Origin: Rotaria macrura
Lineage: Eukaryota; Rotifera; Eurotatoria; Philodinida; Philodinidae
Assembly (NCBI GenBank): GCA_900239685.1
Contig: OENT01000314.1
Span: 62,001-126,000, forward strand
Length of the DNA: 64,000 bases
Reading direction: 5' to 3'
The position numbers and the translations under genes were made by a program. Positions 48,214 to 61,279 of this stretch are shown here, in pieces. Under the pieces are notes generated by a model, which ran no database searches, was not told the origin of the DNA, and saw nothing but the letters and a program-made list of their open reading frames with translations. Position 1 is the stretch's first letter. Every line of letters begins with the position of its first letter.

Positions 48214-49061
48214 CCCACGTCGAGACGAACGGACAAAATTTGCGTTCGGAACGTGCGAACGAGCATAAATGAGTTCCGAACGCAGTCGCAACGCGTTCGT
48301 TACCGTTCTGCCGTTTAGAACGCGTTCGTACTGTTCGCGTCATCCTAGTAGAGGTCGTCTCTGAAAAAATCATACAATGGTGACATCATGTATATATATA
48401 CAGTTGATCGTTGCTCTGCAGTTCAGTTCTCAAAACACACTAGAAAAAAACTTTCACTTATGATTCTATTATTAGGTGTTGGTCTAACTTCTATTTTATT
48501 TTTTCAGATAATAACTACCTTTATCCATCGGACAATATGATCGTCTTTTTACGAATTTTTACTTTAGATTAATGAATTATGAAGAAATCCGACGATTAAT
48601 GGCACTATTTTTTACTGTTAACGTTTTCTATTTTTTCGTTTTCAAATTTTGTATTTCTTTTAAACTATTTTTGTGTGAAATGTAGTTTTCATTTTTTCAG
48701 TAAGGCGCAAGCCGTCTGTATTTTATTTCGTGTTTTTATTGTAAACTGTGAAATATTTTTAATTTATAAGTATAACTGATAAATAAAAATCAAGTGAAAA
48801 TATATATGTTTCAAGTTTAATTATTACAAGTTGACGGAAAAAAATGACATTCAAACGCGTGTCGCACGCGGTCGATCAGCGTGCAAGTGCATACAGAACG
48901 TGTGCAGAACGGATAAAAAACGCGTTTGAAACGTCATCGAACGCGTTCGGAACTTTATTGAACGCGTTCGGAACGTACGAACACGTTCCGATCTCCTCGT
49001 TTAGAACGCGTTCGCATTTTCCGTTCCGAACGCGTTTTCACTCCGTTCTCCTCGACGTGGG
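48214..49061. mobile_element. GAACGCGTTC-rich DNA element with CCCACGTCGAG ends
   Basis: Ends CCCACGTCGAG and CTCGACGTGGG are perfect inverted repeats, extended imperfectly by GAACGGA. A 2-bp GA flanks both sides (48212-48213, 49062-49063). Both subterminal zones (about 48225-48335 and 48853-49045) are crowded with GAACGCGTTC palindromes and variants; the centre is ordinary AT-rich DNA. It encodes no transposase. Confidence 0.82.
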
Positions 49062-49496
49062 GAGTATTATTTTTTTCAACTGGTCCAAATATTAAGATTT
49101 ATATATATTTAGAATCAGCGTAAAATGAGGAACAAGGTCGGATAAATATTTTTCTGGCGCTTCGTAGAAGAAGAACAGGTGACACTAGCTGATCCTTTTC
49201 ATGATAGAGGGTTTCTATAGAAACGTTTTAGAATCACTGATATATGTGTAGATATCAATTATGTCCCTATTGAATAATATGAGTCGACTTAAAAAAGTCA
49301 AAAGCGCCAGGACGAAATCATTATACAAAAATATTGTAAGCTATGCCTAATTTTTCTGTACAATTAGTTTTTTATATTCCCACGATTAAAAATTAAATAT
49401 GCAAGTGCATTAGTGAATTCAGTTTAGAAATAATCCAATGATCCATTCGCATCAGTCAGTAGACCAGTATTTATTTCGACTGTATATATATACTTA

Positions 49497-49878
49497 GGCC
49501 TTGTCTACACTAGAAAAATAATGCGGCATTAATTTCGAATTAAATGTATGTGCGTCTACACCTATAAGTTTAATGCATCAATCAGAACTGAGAACTTGCC
49601 ACTATGATGTTGTCAGAATGAACAATTCTAGCACGTGGTCACGAAAATCGTCGCCTCTGTCGTTCTATAGTTCATTTATCGCTTCGAAAGATCGATCTAT
49701 CGATGATAAAAGGCGACTTTCTCGAGGCACATTCATTGTTCTAATTAGCTGATCAAGTTCCTTCTCGATTGGTGCATTAACTTTAATGCACTTTTCAAAA
49801 GTGCATTAAATCTGAATTAACTTTTCGACCAATTACGTGTCTTAATTCAGCATTAACTTTTCTAGTGTAGACAAGGCC
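49497..49878. mobile_element. PIF/Harbinger-type MITE, 382 bp
   Basis: Ends GGCCTTGTCTACACTAGAAA and, inverted, the same over about 20 bp, with a 3-bp TTA flanking both sides (49494-49496, 49879-49881). GG-starting ends with TTA duplications fit PIF/Harbinger. Subterminal GCATTAA words recur; no frame is coding. Confidence 0.83.
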
Positions 49879-50883
49879 TTAGCTTAGTAAATAAAAAAAC
49901 GTCTTTGTCATAAGAATAGAGATATAGCCTATCATAAGTAGTAGAGGGCGTTCACTATCAGAGTGTGTCAAACATACGTATATGTACTTGGTTTTTTTCC
50001 GTCTGGAAAATAAAATGTATCGATTAGTATTCGATGCTAAACATACCGTGAGTTTAGTCAGTTCGAGCACTAAGGTTTTTTGAATGATAATATTACTCCT
50101 TCCTTCCAAAGAAACCATTTTATATATTGAATAAATTTCATGAGCTGGTAAATGTAAAATTTTCGATCTATGTAAATGATTGAATTCTTGTTCCATTCAA
50201 TTTTACTGTCACTCATCATAAACACTGTCACAAAGATCATCGTTTGAAACTTTGATGTCGAATAGTTGCGGCTTAGTCGAAGTTTAAATTACCAATCAAT
50301 ACGTATGATCGGTAGAAAGTTTAGTGATGCAAGAGTACATCTTTTCGCTACAATAAAACAATTTTCAAATCTAGTAACTTGCACTACTGTCCTAGTTCTT
50401 ACCGTTTGAATTAAAACGATTGATTACATTTTTTCATATTAGTAGTTGAATATGAAGTAAATAGAGCTTATAACATGGATGATTCGAAGTTCATGATACT
50501 AAGTGGTATGATCATGAAAGTAAGAAAATTAATTCAGTCATGAATTCTTGTGCTTGTCACATTCATCTCATCTTTTTTATTTTACTTCGAATCATCTGAA
50601 AAAAACTTTTCGACGTTAGATTATAAAACGGATTGAATCGTCCGTGTCTTCTCGTTTGCGAACATAAAATTGTAATTTTAATTTGATTTAATTTGAATGA
50701 GTTTTCTCAAATTAAATTTATTTAAAAAGAATGAAACGTTGAATTTTTCGTGTTTTAAATTCAACTGAATTAAGGAAATTTAATGGATTCGACGCGAATA
50801 AGTTTAAAATAAATATCATGAATTGGAAATTTCGTTTGGTGAAATTCAAGAAATTAATTGTTTAATTTTACTTTTAAATGAAT

Positions 50884-51080
50884 TTTGATCTATAGAGTTT
50901 GCCAAATACGATAACTCATCGTGTTCTTGGAATGGACTGAAACTTGTAGAGTTCACTAAACGATATAGTTCAATATTTCTTTTCTATGAAATGCAGTTTG
51001 TAGAGTTCACTGAATGATAAGTTTCACTGTTTCTTGACAATGAACTGCAATTTATAGAATTCTCTACATCTAGTTCTTCG
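50884..51080. repeat. Tandem repeat, about 57-bp unit
   Basis: Four degenerate units share the core TTGTAGAGTTCACTRAAYGA followed by AGTTCA, a T-rich part and ATGAACTGC or similar. The unit length is about 55-65 bp. Confidence 0.6.
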
Positions 51081-51484
51081 TTATATTTTTATCTCAATTA
51101 AATGTAACTTCTATAGTTCAATAGACATAATTGTTATTTTTATACACTTTTTTTCTAATTTGTTCAATGATTTATTTTGTTTTTCGTCGATCCTTGCTCA
51201 AATATTTTCAGTATTATTTTATTCATGAACACAATCTCAGTCATCTTTCATTGCGATTTTACTATTTCTGTACAATTTTCCGTGGCAAAAGCAACTTGCC
51301 ATAGGATGAATAATAATAGGTCATTACTTATTCTAGTTTAATAATTTGCTGCATCAGCTTATTGATATATGCGCAATGATTTTCTTAATTATTCCTATGA
51401 ATAAAACCCATATCTATCTAACGAAAGTTTTGCTTAGTTGATAATTGATGTCTGCTATAAACTGTAATAATCTTTTTAATTTGA

Positions 51485-51650
51485 AGTTTCTTTCAAATAA
51501 AAATAACTTGCGTCCTTTACAAATCGGAGTAGTTCTGTGCAATCTAAAATTTTCCCAAATCCAAAAAGCTTGGGTCCTCTACAAGTTGCAGGGATTCCAT
51601 TCAATTTATAGCTTGTCATATTCTAAAAATTTACGTCCTCTATAAATTGC
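51485..51650. repeat. Tandem repeat, three units, inverse of the array at 50884
   Basis: Three units share TTGCGTCCTCTACAAATTGC-like cores about 55-65 bp apart. The core is the reverse complement in style of the GCAGTTTGTAGAGTTC core in the array 400 bp upstream. Confidence 0.55.
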
Positions 51651-54375
51651 ACGAACTTATCTTGAAATGATTATTCATTTCATTAGAATATTTTTAAAAT
51701 CTCATTGTATTTTAAATTCAAGTTTATTCTTGTTCGCAAAGGAGAGGCAGCCCATTGACTTCCGTAAAATTCTCGAACGTTAACATTTCGGATCAAATAT
51801 GACCCCATATTTGTTTTACTGATTCCGTACTTAAAGATTCGCTATATCTTGTCCCTTCAAATCAAAGCCGTCGTCTTTAATGCTTGATGTTTGAAGACTG
51901 CAATTTTTTCTTCTGAAAACGATAAATGTACATGAATATATAATTCATGTATGGCTCTTATTGCATAATGATGAAATAAATTTTAAAAAAAGCAGTATTC
52001 AAACAGTTAGGATCATAAAATTATGAAATTGTAATCAAGTGTGAAAATATTTTTGTCTATTCACGAAGATATGCATATCGCTTAGAATTGAATAAATGCG
52101 CTAAGTACACTTACTGACGGTACCGTCAGCCATTTGTTCTGATGTAAAATAGGATTTTACGATAAATTCTTAATATGAAAAAATATTCGAGAAAACAAGA
52201 CACAAACACATTTTCCGTCTATTCATATGCATAATATAGACAGCTCGAGTATAAGCGATTTTTTCAAAAGAAGACCTCTATTTTTTTCTGAAATATTATC
52301 TTATGCTTTAACAACAACCCACACGACGGAAGAAAAGCGGTTGATTGCTCTACAAATAATTTTGATTTTCTCTTGCTTTTAGTAAGATCTACAAAATAAT
52401 TTTTTATATAGCTACCAGCTCATTTTCTGAAACATCTGTTTTGTCTATTGATAACTATGATAAAAGAAAGAAATTGACGGGCATTATTTTTCTTATTTAT
52501 TTTCAGTGTATTGAGCACATTTCTCTATAGATATGACGATGGCGTCCGTTGTTTTGAGATAGTGTACATTGCTTCAGCACGTGTTTGGAAACCTAACCAC
52601 AGTAATTAATTTTCAATTCATACATGTTCAATGAATGTAGACTGATTTTGGTTAGATAAAGCTTAATCAAGTCCAGGATTATATACTCGTCTCAAAAACC
52701 AAGAAAAGAAAAACCTATAGGATGTGACTGTGAGGGTTCCGGTGAACGTCTTGTAGACGAGTTTTCTTCGATTACCCACATGCACTCGCACACACACACA
52801 CATCTCCTCTCCTACATTCAGTAGATGAAATTGATATAAAGTACAACATTTTAAAATAATAAGTAGATATCTATGAATGAATAGTAAGTAGGTGCAACTT
52901 AATGTTAAATAGCTATCAAGATTCGTAAAAGAGGATTTTAAATTTTTAAATAGTAGATGATGCTAAGTAACTATAGAATTAGAGACAACTAATAACAATA
53001 AGCGAAGTATTTATTAAAGCACAGAGTTTCTACGCAACTGACCTATGTTCTAGCTTATAATCTTTTCACCATTCGTTTAACTGCAGAAGAATTTTATGCC
53101 TACTTATAATAAGCAATCACAATGAGCTAACATGGCTATGAGAAATGCTAAGATAGATGAGAAACATAGTACTTTATATCTCATGTACTTTAACATGCTT
53201 CGAAGTACTTCTTGGTACTTTTATCATTTACGGCTTTGATATTTACAGAAATTTAGATGTTGACACGATCAGTTCTTGCTTAAACTTGAAGGTTTATTCC
53301 AAACATTTACCAATATGAAGTTATATATATATACCCAAACACATATTCACATTTACAGTGAACATTTGAAACCATCCTTTCGACGAACACTTGGTACTCA
53401 CTTATGATTAGATGAACTTCGTGTGGGTAACTTTTCGCTGCTACGGATGAACACGTGAATTCTATTTCGGAGTATAGCGGAACACAATCGATACAACTAT
53501 ACAAAGTCAACCCACACTCAATAGCAAACTTCATAGACAAGAATACAATATGTTGGTCATTCTACTAGATTTAAAAGCAACTTTTAAAATTATAACAAAT
53601 TTAAAATCCTTTTTCATGCTTCTTAACAACTGCCGAAGCTTCACAACAAATTTTCGACAGTTTGTACAAATCTTTTGAAGGTTTCCTATGTACAAACGAA
53701 GCTTTAAATGAGGTATCGAACTTCTTGCAATTCAAGTTCAGCATGGTATCATTATTTTCAATGCACGAATGGAATTTATACTTCTATTGAGGACTCCCTT
53801 CAAAAAGCCCCCGTAACTACTTGGTATTCAGTAGCTAGAGGGGGAAAATTACAGTTGTGTAACGCATTAGTTGAGACAGATGGGCAAAATCTTACTCTTT
53901 ACCAAGTAAAGGTAACAGGATCGGTACCAATTACTGAGAAACAATTACTGTAAACATTCTCTCCGCTTCATTCTTCAACTAACTGGAAGTGGTTGCAATA
54001 AAATCATGATTCCTTAAAAACTTTTGATCAAACATTGTCTGAGTCGATAAAACTTGATCAAGAAATCGCATATGGGATGTTAACAGTTTGATTACAAATT
54101 CAATTTTTTCATTCAGAAATTTCTTTAAATAAACTTTATCAAAACCCAGTAAAAACGTTTTCTGCCTATGCATATGAGTAGTATTGCGTGCACGTGTACA
54201 TTTTTGTCTACACTCACAGAATTCCCTATCAATTTTTCTGTTATTTGATCAATTACGTAGAATATTTACATATAGTTCATTTTTTAGGCTTTAATAAATA
54301 CTCAAAACAACGAAAGAAACGAATGAAAAAATAGATATCCGTAATTCATGGTTCTCCATTCGAAAAAGATGCTCA

Positions 54376-55430
54376 TTATTCCAATTCTGGATTATTTTCA
54401 GCTGAAATTATATTCGCAGGATGAACCCTAGTCATCGTTGAACTAAAATGTTGTGTCAATGATTGCCAACATCTTTTTGCCAGAAAATATTTAACTTGAT
54501 GACGGAATCGTGATGATGTGCAAAAAAATATATAAAAGTTTATCTATAAAAAAGACATGATAAAAATTCAAATGAAACACAATGTAGAAATCTTACACAA
54601 TAATTTGCGAAACCTAAATTTTGACTGACGGCTGAGGTTAATTGAAAAATTGCATTATTTAAAGGATCTAGTTTAGCTACGTTGATATTAAGTGAATATG
54701 CACGAAATATTGTGTATTGTAATAAGAGAATAATAAAGAAAAGCACACGGATGAAAATCATTGCTGTTAATTGATGATCAAGTCTTCGACGCGCAATTGG
54801 AATTTGTCGTCGAACTAGACGACGGACATTGCGATAAGCAAAAATGCTGAAGAAGGCCGAAAGAAGTATTGGAAGAAATCCATGTAAAATTAAATAATGA
54901 ACGAACGAATAATAATATTTTAAAGCTTGATTATTTATTACGCAACCCGATGGAGGAATAATATCATAGAAAATAAAATAAGGGATGGTCTGTAGAGTCC
55001 ACACAATAGCTGTTACAATGACTAAATATCGTGCAAGTTTTAATGTACTCATGCTTCTGATATGCGGTTGATAATGAGTTGAAAGATATTGGTCTAATGC
55101 TTGAAAACATACGATATAATCAATAATAAGTCGACTTGCTTGACCCAATGCTGTGTTTACTTTGCAATATAGAACGGATATATTTGCTAGGTTAACACCG
55201 TGTATTGTTATATACATTTGTAGAACACATATTAGTATTAAAAAAAAGAGATTGCTAACTGATTCAGCAATTAAGTAAAAGGCACAACGATTACCTTGGA
55301 AAAGTGTCAATTTAGTAAATAGAAATATGATCATAATATTCCCAATAACACCGAGGCCGAACATAATACATATCCCATATTCATTCAAGTATTCTGCAAT
55401 TATAAGCAGGAGAACAGTTGAAGAAGACAT
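54376..55430 (-). CDS. Rhodopsin-like GPCR (second), two exons
   Basis: Exons 55430..54597 and 54543..54376 join in phase 0 across a 53-nt intron (GTAAGA...TTATAG) to 333 aa. Seven membrane segments are visible, starting with LGVIGNIMIIFLF in TM1. The class A disulfide partners appear as Cys in YCKVNTALG and in SGCVINN. TM3 ends DQYLSTHY rather than DRY. The intron falls inside TM7, and only splicing restores it: FANYC joined to INFYIFFCTSSRFRHQ, a plausible NFYIF in place of NPxxY, followed by a basic helix 8. Reading through the intron instead gives FLHCVSFEF and a stop, so the spliced form is preferred. Ligand unknown; a neuropeptide receptor is likely by class. Confidence 0.87.
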
Positions 55431-58400
55431 TATTTGAGAATATGAACATCAATGCAAATTTTTTGTTATTTAATGTTTCTGCTTTTTTCAACTACTGTAT
55501 ATATGAGATCACCTTTCTGAGAATATGTAAAGAAAGAAAAGGAAAACGTAACCAGGGTTCACGATGATACGATTATCCAAAGCACTTTTCTATGAGATAT
55601 TAATTCAAAAAATAGAATATCTACAGAAGTGAAAATAAAACAAAAAGAATTTAAATGAACGTATTAGAGTTAGAATAAATTGAATAAACATTTTTAATTA
55701 TTTCTTTTTCCATTTTCTGTTTTATTCTATTAATCACGTCGAAAGTAGAATAATATGAATCACTATTTAAATATTATTTCGTCATAATGCCATTAAAAAA
55801 AACTTATGAAATGCTATACATTCCAATTTGTTTTATTCTCAAGTCGATATAACTTTCCGTTGCGTCTTTGATGTCATGTATTAATATTGTGCATGGCAGT
55901 TTTCTTGAAATTAAATTGGAAATGGATATTTTTTCTAAGCGAAATTCTACATTAAATATATTAGTTAATGATGATCCAATAAAATCTATTATGTATAGAG
56001 GCAGATAAAACTAGAATTTCTAATGCAATTTCAAACAATATTCTTCCTCGTGCTAACAGACTTTTTATGAAGGAACAAGCAAAAGGCCAGTGAATAATAA
56101 ATAGACACTATTAGTTCTTATTTCTAGAATGAAATGTTCCGAGAGTAATTCTGAATTCAAGACAATCTTATATAGAAACAAAAAGACTGGAACATTCATA
56201 AACAAAGCTGATTATTGAAAATACTGACAAAGAAATATAAGATTATTTCGTCGGCGCTTTGATAAATCTTGTATCATATTAGTAAGATATGTGAAATGGA
56301 AAAAAGATTAGTAAAATAAAGCAGCATGACATATATAGAGAAAAAGGAGAATTAAACAAAGTTTTGTTAAAAAGACATCAGAGGCGATACGTGTAGGTAG
56401 CAAGCACCAAAAGCGTTAGACACTTTCTACTTTTGAATTTCTTTTCGGGTATGTAGTGTCGCAGAGTGGATGTTTGACATGTACCAGTGTGGTCCGACTG
56501 GGTATCAAGTGCTACTGAATATCTCTTTAAGTCATTTAGGATGGATTTGATAATCATGTGTTTTATTCGAAAACACTAAAATTTTCCGAATATAATGTTA
56601 TTAATATACGAATTAATGTGATGATGTCTAACACGTTGAAGTTTCTGAGATCATCATCTTTCCAATCACTGCTATTCATTCAAACATAAAATGACTTTTA
56701 TACTTATTAACTGCAATTTTAATGCGATTCTCGTTCAGAAATAATTGTCCTTAATTATTATCTTGCCTTATATGTAATTCATATAAACACAGCTATTCAT
56801 TTAGTTTTTTCCTCAAGTCTTTTTGTGAAGACTACATCCGATTCGGATTTCCCAAGCAAAACCAAACATTTCATACATGAAACAAATCATCAACCTAAAC
56901 ATGTAGAATCCCTTACAATAAAAATGATAAATAGCTGTAACTATATAATCCAGAAAAAATATTTATTCACAAATACTGAATCGTCATCAGATCGTTTACG
57001 TCTGTGTCTTGTTCTAAAAACTCATCGATCTCTTAAGTGTTCCCTGGAAACAATTGCTACTATATAATGTCATAAATGTAAAATTTGTACACTGTGAGGT
57101 GAAAATTTCATACACTAATATGTGTCATAGAATGCTATTTTACACAGCTCGCACCTAATACTACTTTCTACAATAATTTAAAGAAACATTTATATAGTAA
57201 TTTAAAAACTACTGTCTACAATGAAGAATACAGCCCAGTGAATGTATTCAGGACAAAAACTTGGTGTCAAAGTCAGATAACGTTTCTCCGAAGCGAACCA
57301 AAATTAGTTTCGCTATTTCCACAATGCATTCAGATTTGTACTCTATTAAAAGCATGCATTTATTTTGCCATGAAAAACAATTTATATGGTTTGAAATGAG
57401 CATTTCATAAGCAACAGACGATGTCTCCTAAATAACTGTAGGAGTTATGCTAAAATCATCGTGATCGAATACGATGGCTGTTTGAAATTCGAACCAGTAC
57501 AGTAAAATCTACCACCAAAAAATATATTAGACCTGCTCATTGCATGATAAATCGCCGAAATTATATGAATTTCATCAAATAAAGTCATAAATAATAAGAA
57601 ATGACAGTATAATATGATAAAATAAGGAATTAGAGTAGAATAGGTTTTTGCACTATTATACACACTGATTATTTACAGAAAATGTAAAACTCTCTCATAA
57701 TATAACTGCATCTAAATGGAAGGTTAGATAATTACAGAACTTATTTCATAAGTAACATTATTAAAATTTCAAAAAACTAAACCAGCTGATATCTGAGTAT
57801 ATACAACGAAAATGAGTTATCGCAAAACAGAGGGTCATAAAGAAAGAAAATCCATAAAACTTTCTACAAATATAGATATCGAATAGTTCCATATTAGCAT
57901 GTGAGTGATGTGCTGCTTATGATCCAGAAGATACTAATATACCACCTACACGCAATCCCCAATTAGTTTTGGTCAAAATAATTTAAAAAATACTGTTTTC
58001 TTAATAAAGTCGTCTCTACCGAAAAAATGGAACTAAAAGTTTCGATAAGTGGATTACACATTTGGATTCTTTGACTCCAATTAGCTTCGGTCGAACTCTA
58101 TAGGTTACAACTATGCATGCGAATCTGGTTAGCAATTTGGATCGAAACATACCAACGTACCACAGATTCATTTTACCTCATATAACCCTTCATTCATTAG
58201 AGGAAATTATTCACGTCCAAAAGCGCTCAAATGAGACTAGGTTTAGTTCTCAAGTTGAAATTTATTAGACCACTCAGATTTCCTTTAATTGGAATCGCTG
58301 TGAATCTTCAAAAATCTTTGGAAATCTTTTGCAATCTTAAAACCTGCTTTTCTCCTTCGGTTATCCTCACATATTTCTCTATTTCAGAGAACGTTTTCTC

Positions 58401-60950
58401 TCAGAAAGAAATCAATAGATTTCAAACTAGACAGTATAATCTCTGTTCAGTTTACTATCCAATAAAAATACTTTCATTTTTCAATACAAAAAAAGATAAG
58501 TTTGCCGATCGAAGATATAACTAGTCGAATACTTTGATTGAGTCCACTATAGACTGATATATAAGTAATAGAATTTCGACGATATACTGCGATCGCGACC
58601 TACGATTGTATATGAACAGCTTATCGATGCACATTCGTTATAGAAAAGATGATAACTCTGATTTACTAATGATGGATGCTGCCATAGACATTTTCTCGAA
58701 GCAAATTGATTGAAATAGCATCATAAATCGAGTTGATTTCGATCTACTGGACGGTTTAATAGTTGAGGGTGGAAAGTAAGAAGTAATTACAATTAGCATA
58801 TGTTCTTCGAATATTTTCAATGGATATCTTTTTGTAGCATAAGTCAATTTCTGAGAAAGTGAATCCGATTAATTGCATACAACTAATATATATATTATAA
58901 AAAGCTTGTAGAAAATTGAATGCATTGAACCATTAGTATAAAGAATAGGTCTCAAAATTCATGAAGCAATTTCTTTTCCACACGAACATTTTGATTTGAA
59001 TGGCACCTATGTTTGTAGTTATCATTGCATATTACACAAGTGTCACACTATGAATATTTGTTTCGCTATGATTATTCTCTTTAACATCAAAATGGATGCT
59101 TCTACCAGTTAAAAATTGATTGATAGTACGAGCAGTATTAATTCAATTTCAATTACGTGCAAAATTGTTTCCTGTTCTATCGAAAAAATGATTTAGCCAT
59201 GGTCTGAGTTCCTCGAAGAAAAACTGATCGATACTAAAAGAGAAAAACATGGCTTATAGTTTAAAATAAGAGACACTAGATATATGTTACATTGAGAAAT
59301 GATCCTTAGCGGGAACCGAGAATTTTTCTGATGGACATTTTATGCTAATTGAATATTTATCAAACAACTTTTCGTATGTTTCTAAAGATGAATGTTAAAT
59401 TGTTACAACTAGATGTTGCTCCCACATAAATAATCAGAAATTCATCGATTATCGAATAAATAATCAATTTGAAATTGTAGAATCGTGTGAATAGATGTTC
59501 CTGCTTTATATGTGTTTGTGTTCGAAGTAATTTACTTTAGAAAAGATTTAGCATGGTGATTTACTGATAAATGTTCTTCTGTAGACGTCAGACACTATTG
59601 ATAACTATTAGAACCACGAGGAATTTATATTAAAATGTAAATGGATAGTTTTTGTGATAAATGAAGTTTCACAATTTGGGGAAAATTCTCATCGGAAGAA
59701 AAAAACAGACAAAAAATTAGATTAAAACGTACTCACTTGATGGGTTACTAATCAAGTCGTAACCAGCTACCATTTAAAAGCTGAGAAGTAAAATCGAGAG
59801 TTTCTTCCATTATTAAATATAGTCAGAGGATGAATGGTAGAATCTATCGAGGGTGTTCTTTGATTAACATCACTTTTAGTCGGTTTTTTAACAACCGGTT
59901 ACGAACTGATTATAATCAGAATTAAAGAAAATAATTGACGAAAAATTGTATAGGAATCAAAAGTATCCTTTCCCGGCCCTGATGCCTTTAAAAGTGTTTG
60001 CAAAAAAAACTATCTTTTTTCTCAATGATCAGAAAAGTTGTCACCCGAAAATATATCACAGGTTCGAATCAAATGAATAAACTACATAGTTTCGATAGTC
60101 GATCTATCTTCAAACGATCAGTATCCGATGAATCACTCTTTTTCTTCTATTAGTAGGAGTCACTATGCACACGTCACTTTGATTCTTTCTATTCAGGTTT
60201 CAATCAAAAGTGGTTAGATCTTTGAAACTAGGAGCCAATTTCGAAAAACGTTTTGTTTAAAAATAAAAATAGATTTTTAACTGTTTGTTTTCCATTTTTT
60301 CCGGGTTTGCCATATCTTAACTTTTAAATGAGGAAAGCTATACATCTCGAATTGGATGTCGTCCGAGCGGGGTGAATAGAGAGATATGATTTTTTTTCAA
60401 CAAATTCGATTATAACCTTATCCTTTTCTTTCTTTTCGTTTCATTCACTTCGAATGACAATAGGCCATTTGATTCAGTCCATACCCTGGAATCATCCTTT
60501 AACACGAACTCTATTGTAAATGTTCTTGTGCTCTCATTCTTTTTCTCTGGCTCGTTTCGAATGCCTAGCGCTTTCAATTCAGTGCACTTTACTGAGCAGC
60601 AATTTCTATTGGCTACTAATCTAGACAAAGCAAAACAGAAAATAGCGATTTTTCTCTGATAGATGATATCACCGGATGCATCTCTATATTAACCGTTCAT
60701 CTCATCCAAAAGGAATGGCAACGAATAAATATCCAAGTAAATCTACAACTACTAATCAATAAAAAATGGCATAATTAACCATTTCGTTAATCGTCATCAA
60801 CAATACAAATCATCGCCATCAAATATCAAGTGGCAATCAATTGTAAACGATATCAGCGCTGAAACTCTATCGACACCAAATGTAAAATATCGTTCGTTTT
60901 TTGTTTTAATGATTGGATTTTAATTTTTATGCATTTACCGTTTGTTTTCC
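55431..60950. other. AT-rich spacer, no recognised gene
   Basis: Only short frames occur, none with family motifs. A single tRNA-like GGTTCGAATC word at 60061 has no surrounding cloverleaf. Confidence 0.5.
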
Positions 60951-60952
60951 TT

Positions 60953-61277
60953 CCCAGGTCGAACAAGCACGGTCGTAAACGACCGTATACGGAGGAATAC
61001 GGCAAAATACATGGTCCAGTATTACGATCGTATATCTCCGTGTCGTATACGGGGAAATACGACGATATACGGAGAGAAAAACGATCTTTTACGGTCCTCG
61101 TATACAAAATCCGTAAACAGTTTCCGTTTTCCACCGTATTTCTCCGTATACGATACGGCGATATACGACCGTAATACTGGACCATGTAAAACGCTAAAAT
61201 ACGACCATTTACGGTCGTGTGGGGAGCGTATACGGTCGTTTACAGCCGTATACGAAGTCCGTAATCGTCGACCTGGG
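60953..61277. mobile_element. Palindromic TACGG-rich DNA element, copy 2
   Basis: Ends CCCAGGTCGA / TCGACCTGGG are perfect inverted repeats with TT on both sides (60951-60952, 61278-61279). The interior is dense in CGTATACGG and TACGG. An inner inverted pair, ACATGGTCCAGTATTACG and CGTAATACTGGACCATGT, parallels the inner pair of the copy at 41091-41389. Confidence 0.84.
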
Positions 61278-61279
61278 TT

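Larger units (their letters stand above)
49882..54375. other. AT-rich spacer with tandem arrays
   Basis: No gene recognised. Two short tandem arrays in inverted orientation are listed separately (50884-51080 and 51485-51650). A CA microsatellite is at 52788-52801. The frame at 53708-53953 has no family motif. Confidence 0.5.

Noticed and set aside
48844-49095. Frame of 83 aa with repeated NAFGT words
   Set aside because: It is a translation of the GAACGCGTTC repeat array.
60058-60075. GGTTCGAATC, resembling a tRNA T-loop
   Set aside because: No acceptor, D or anticodon arms flank it.
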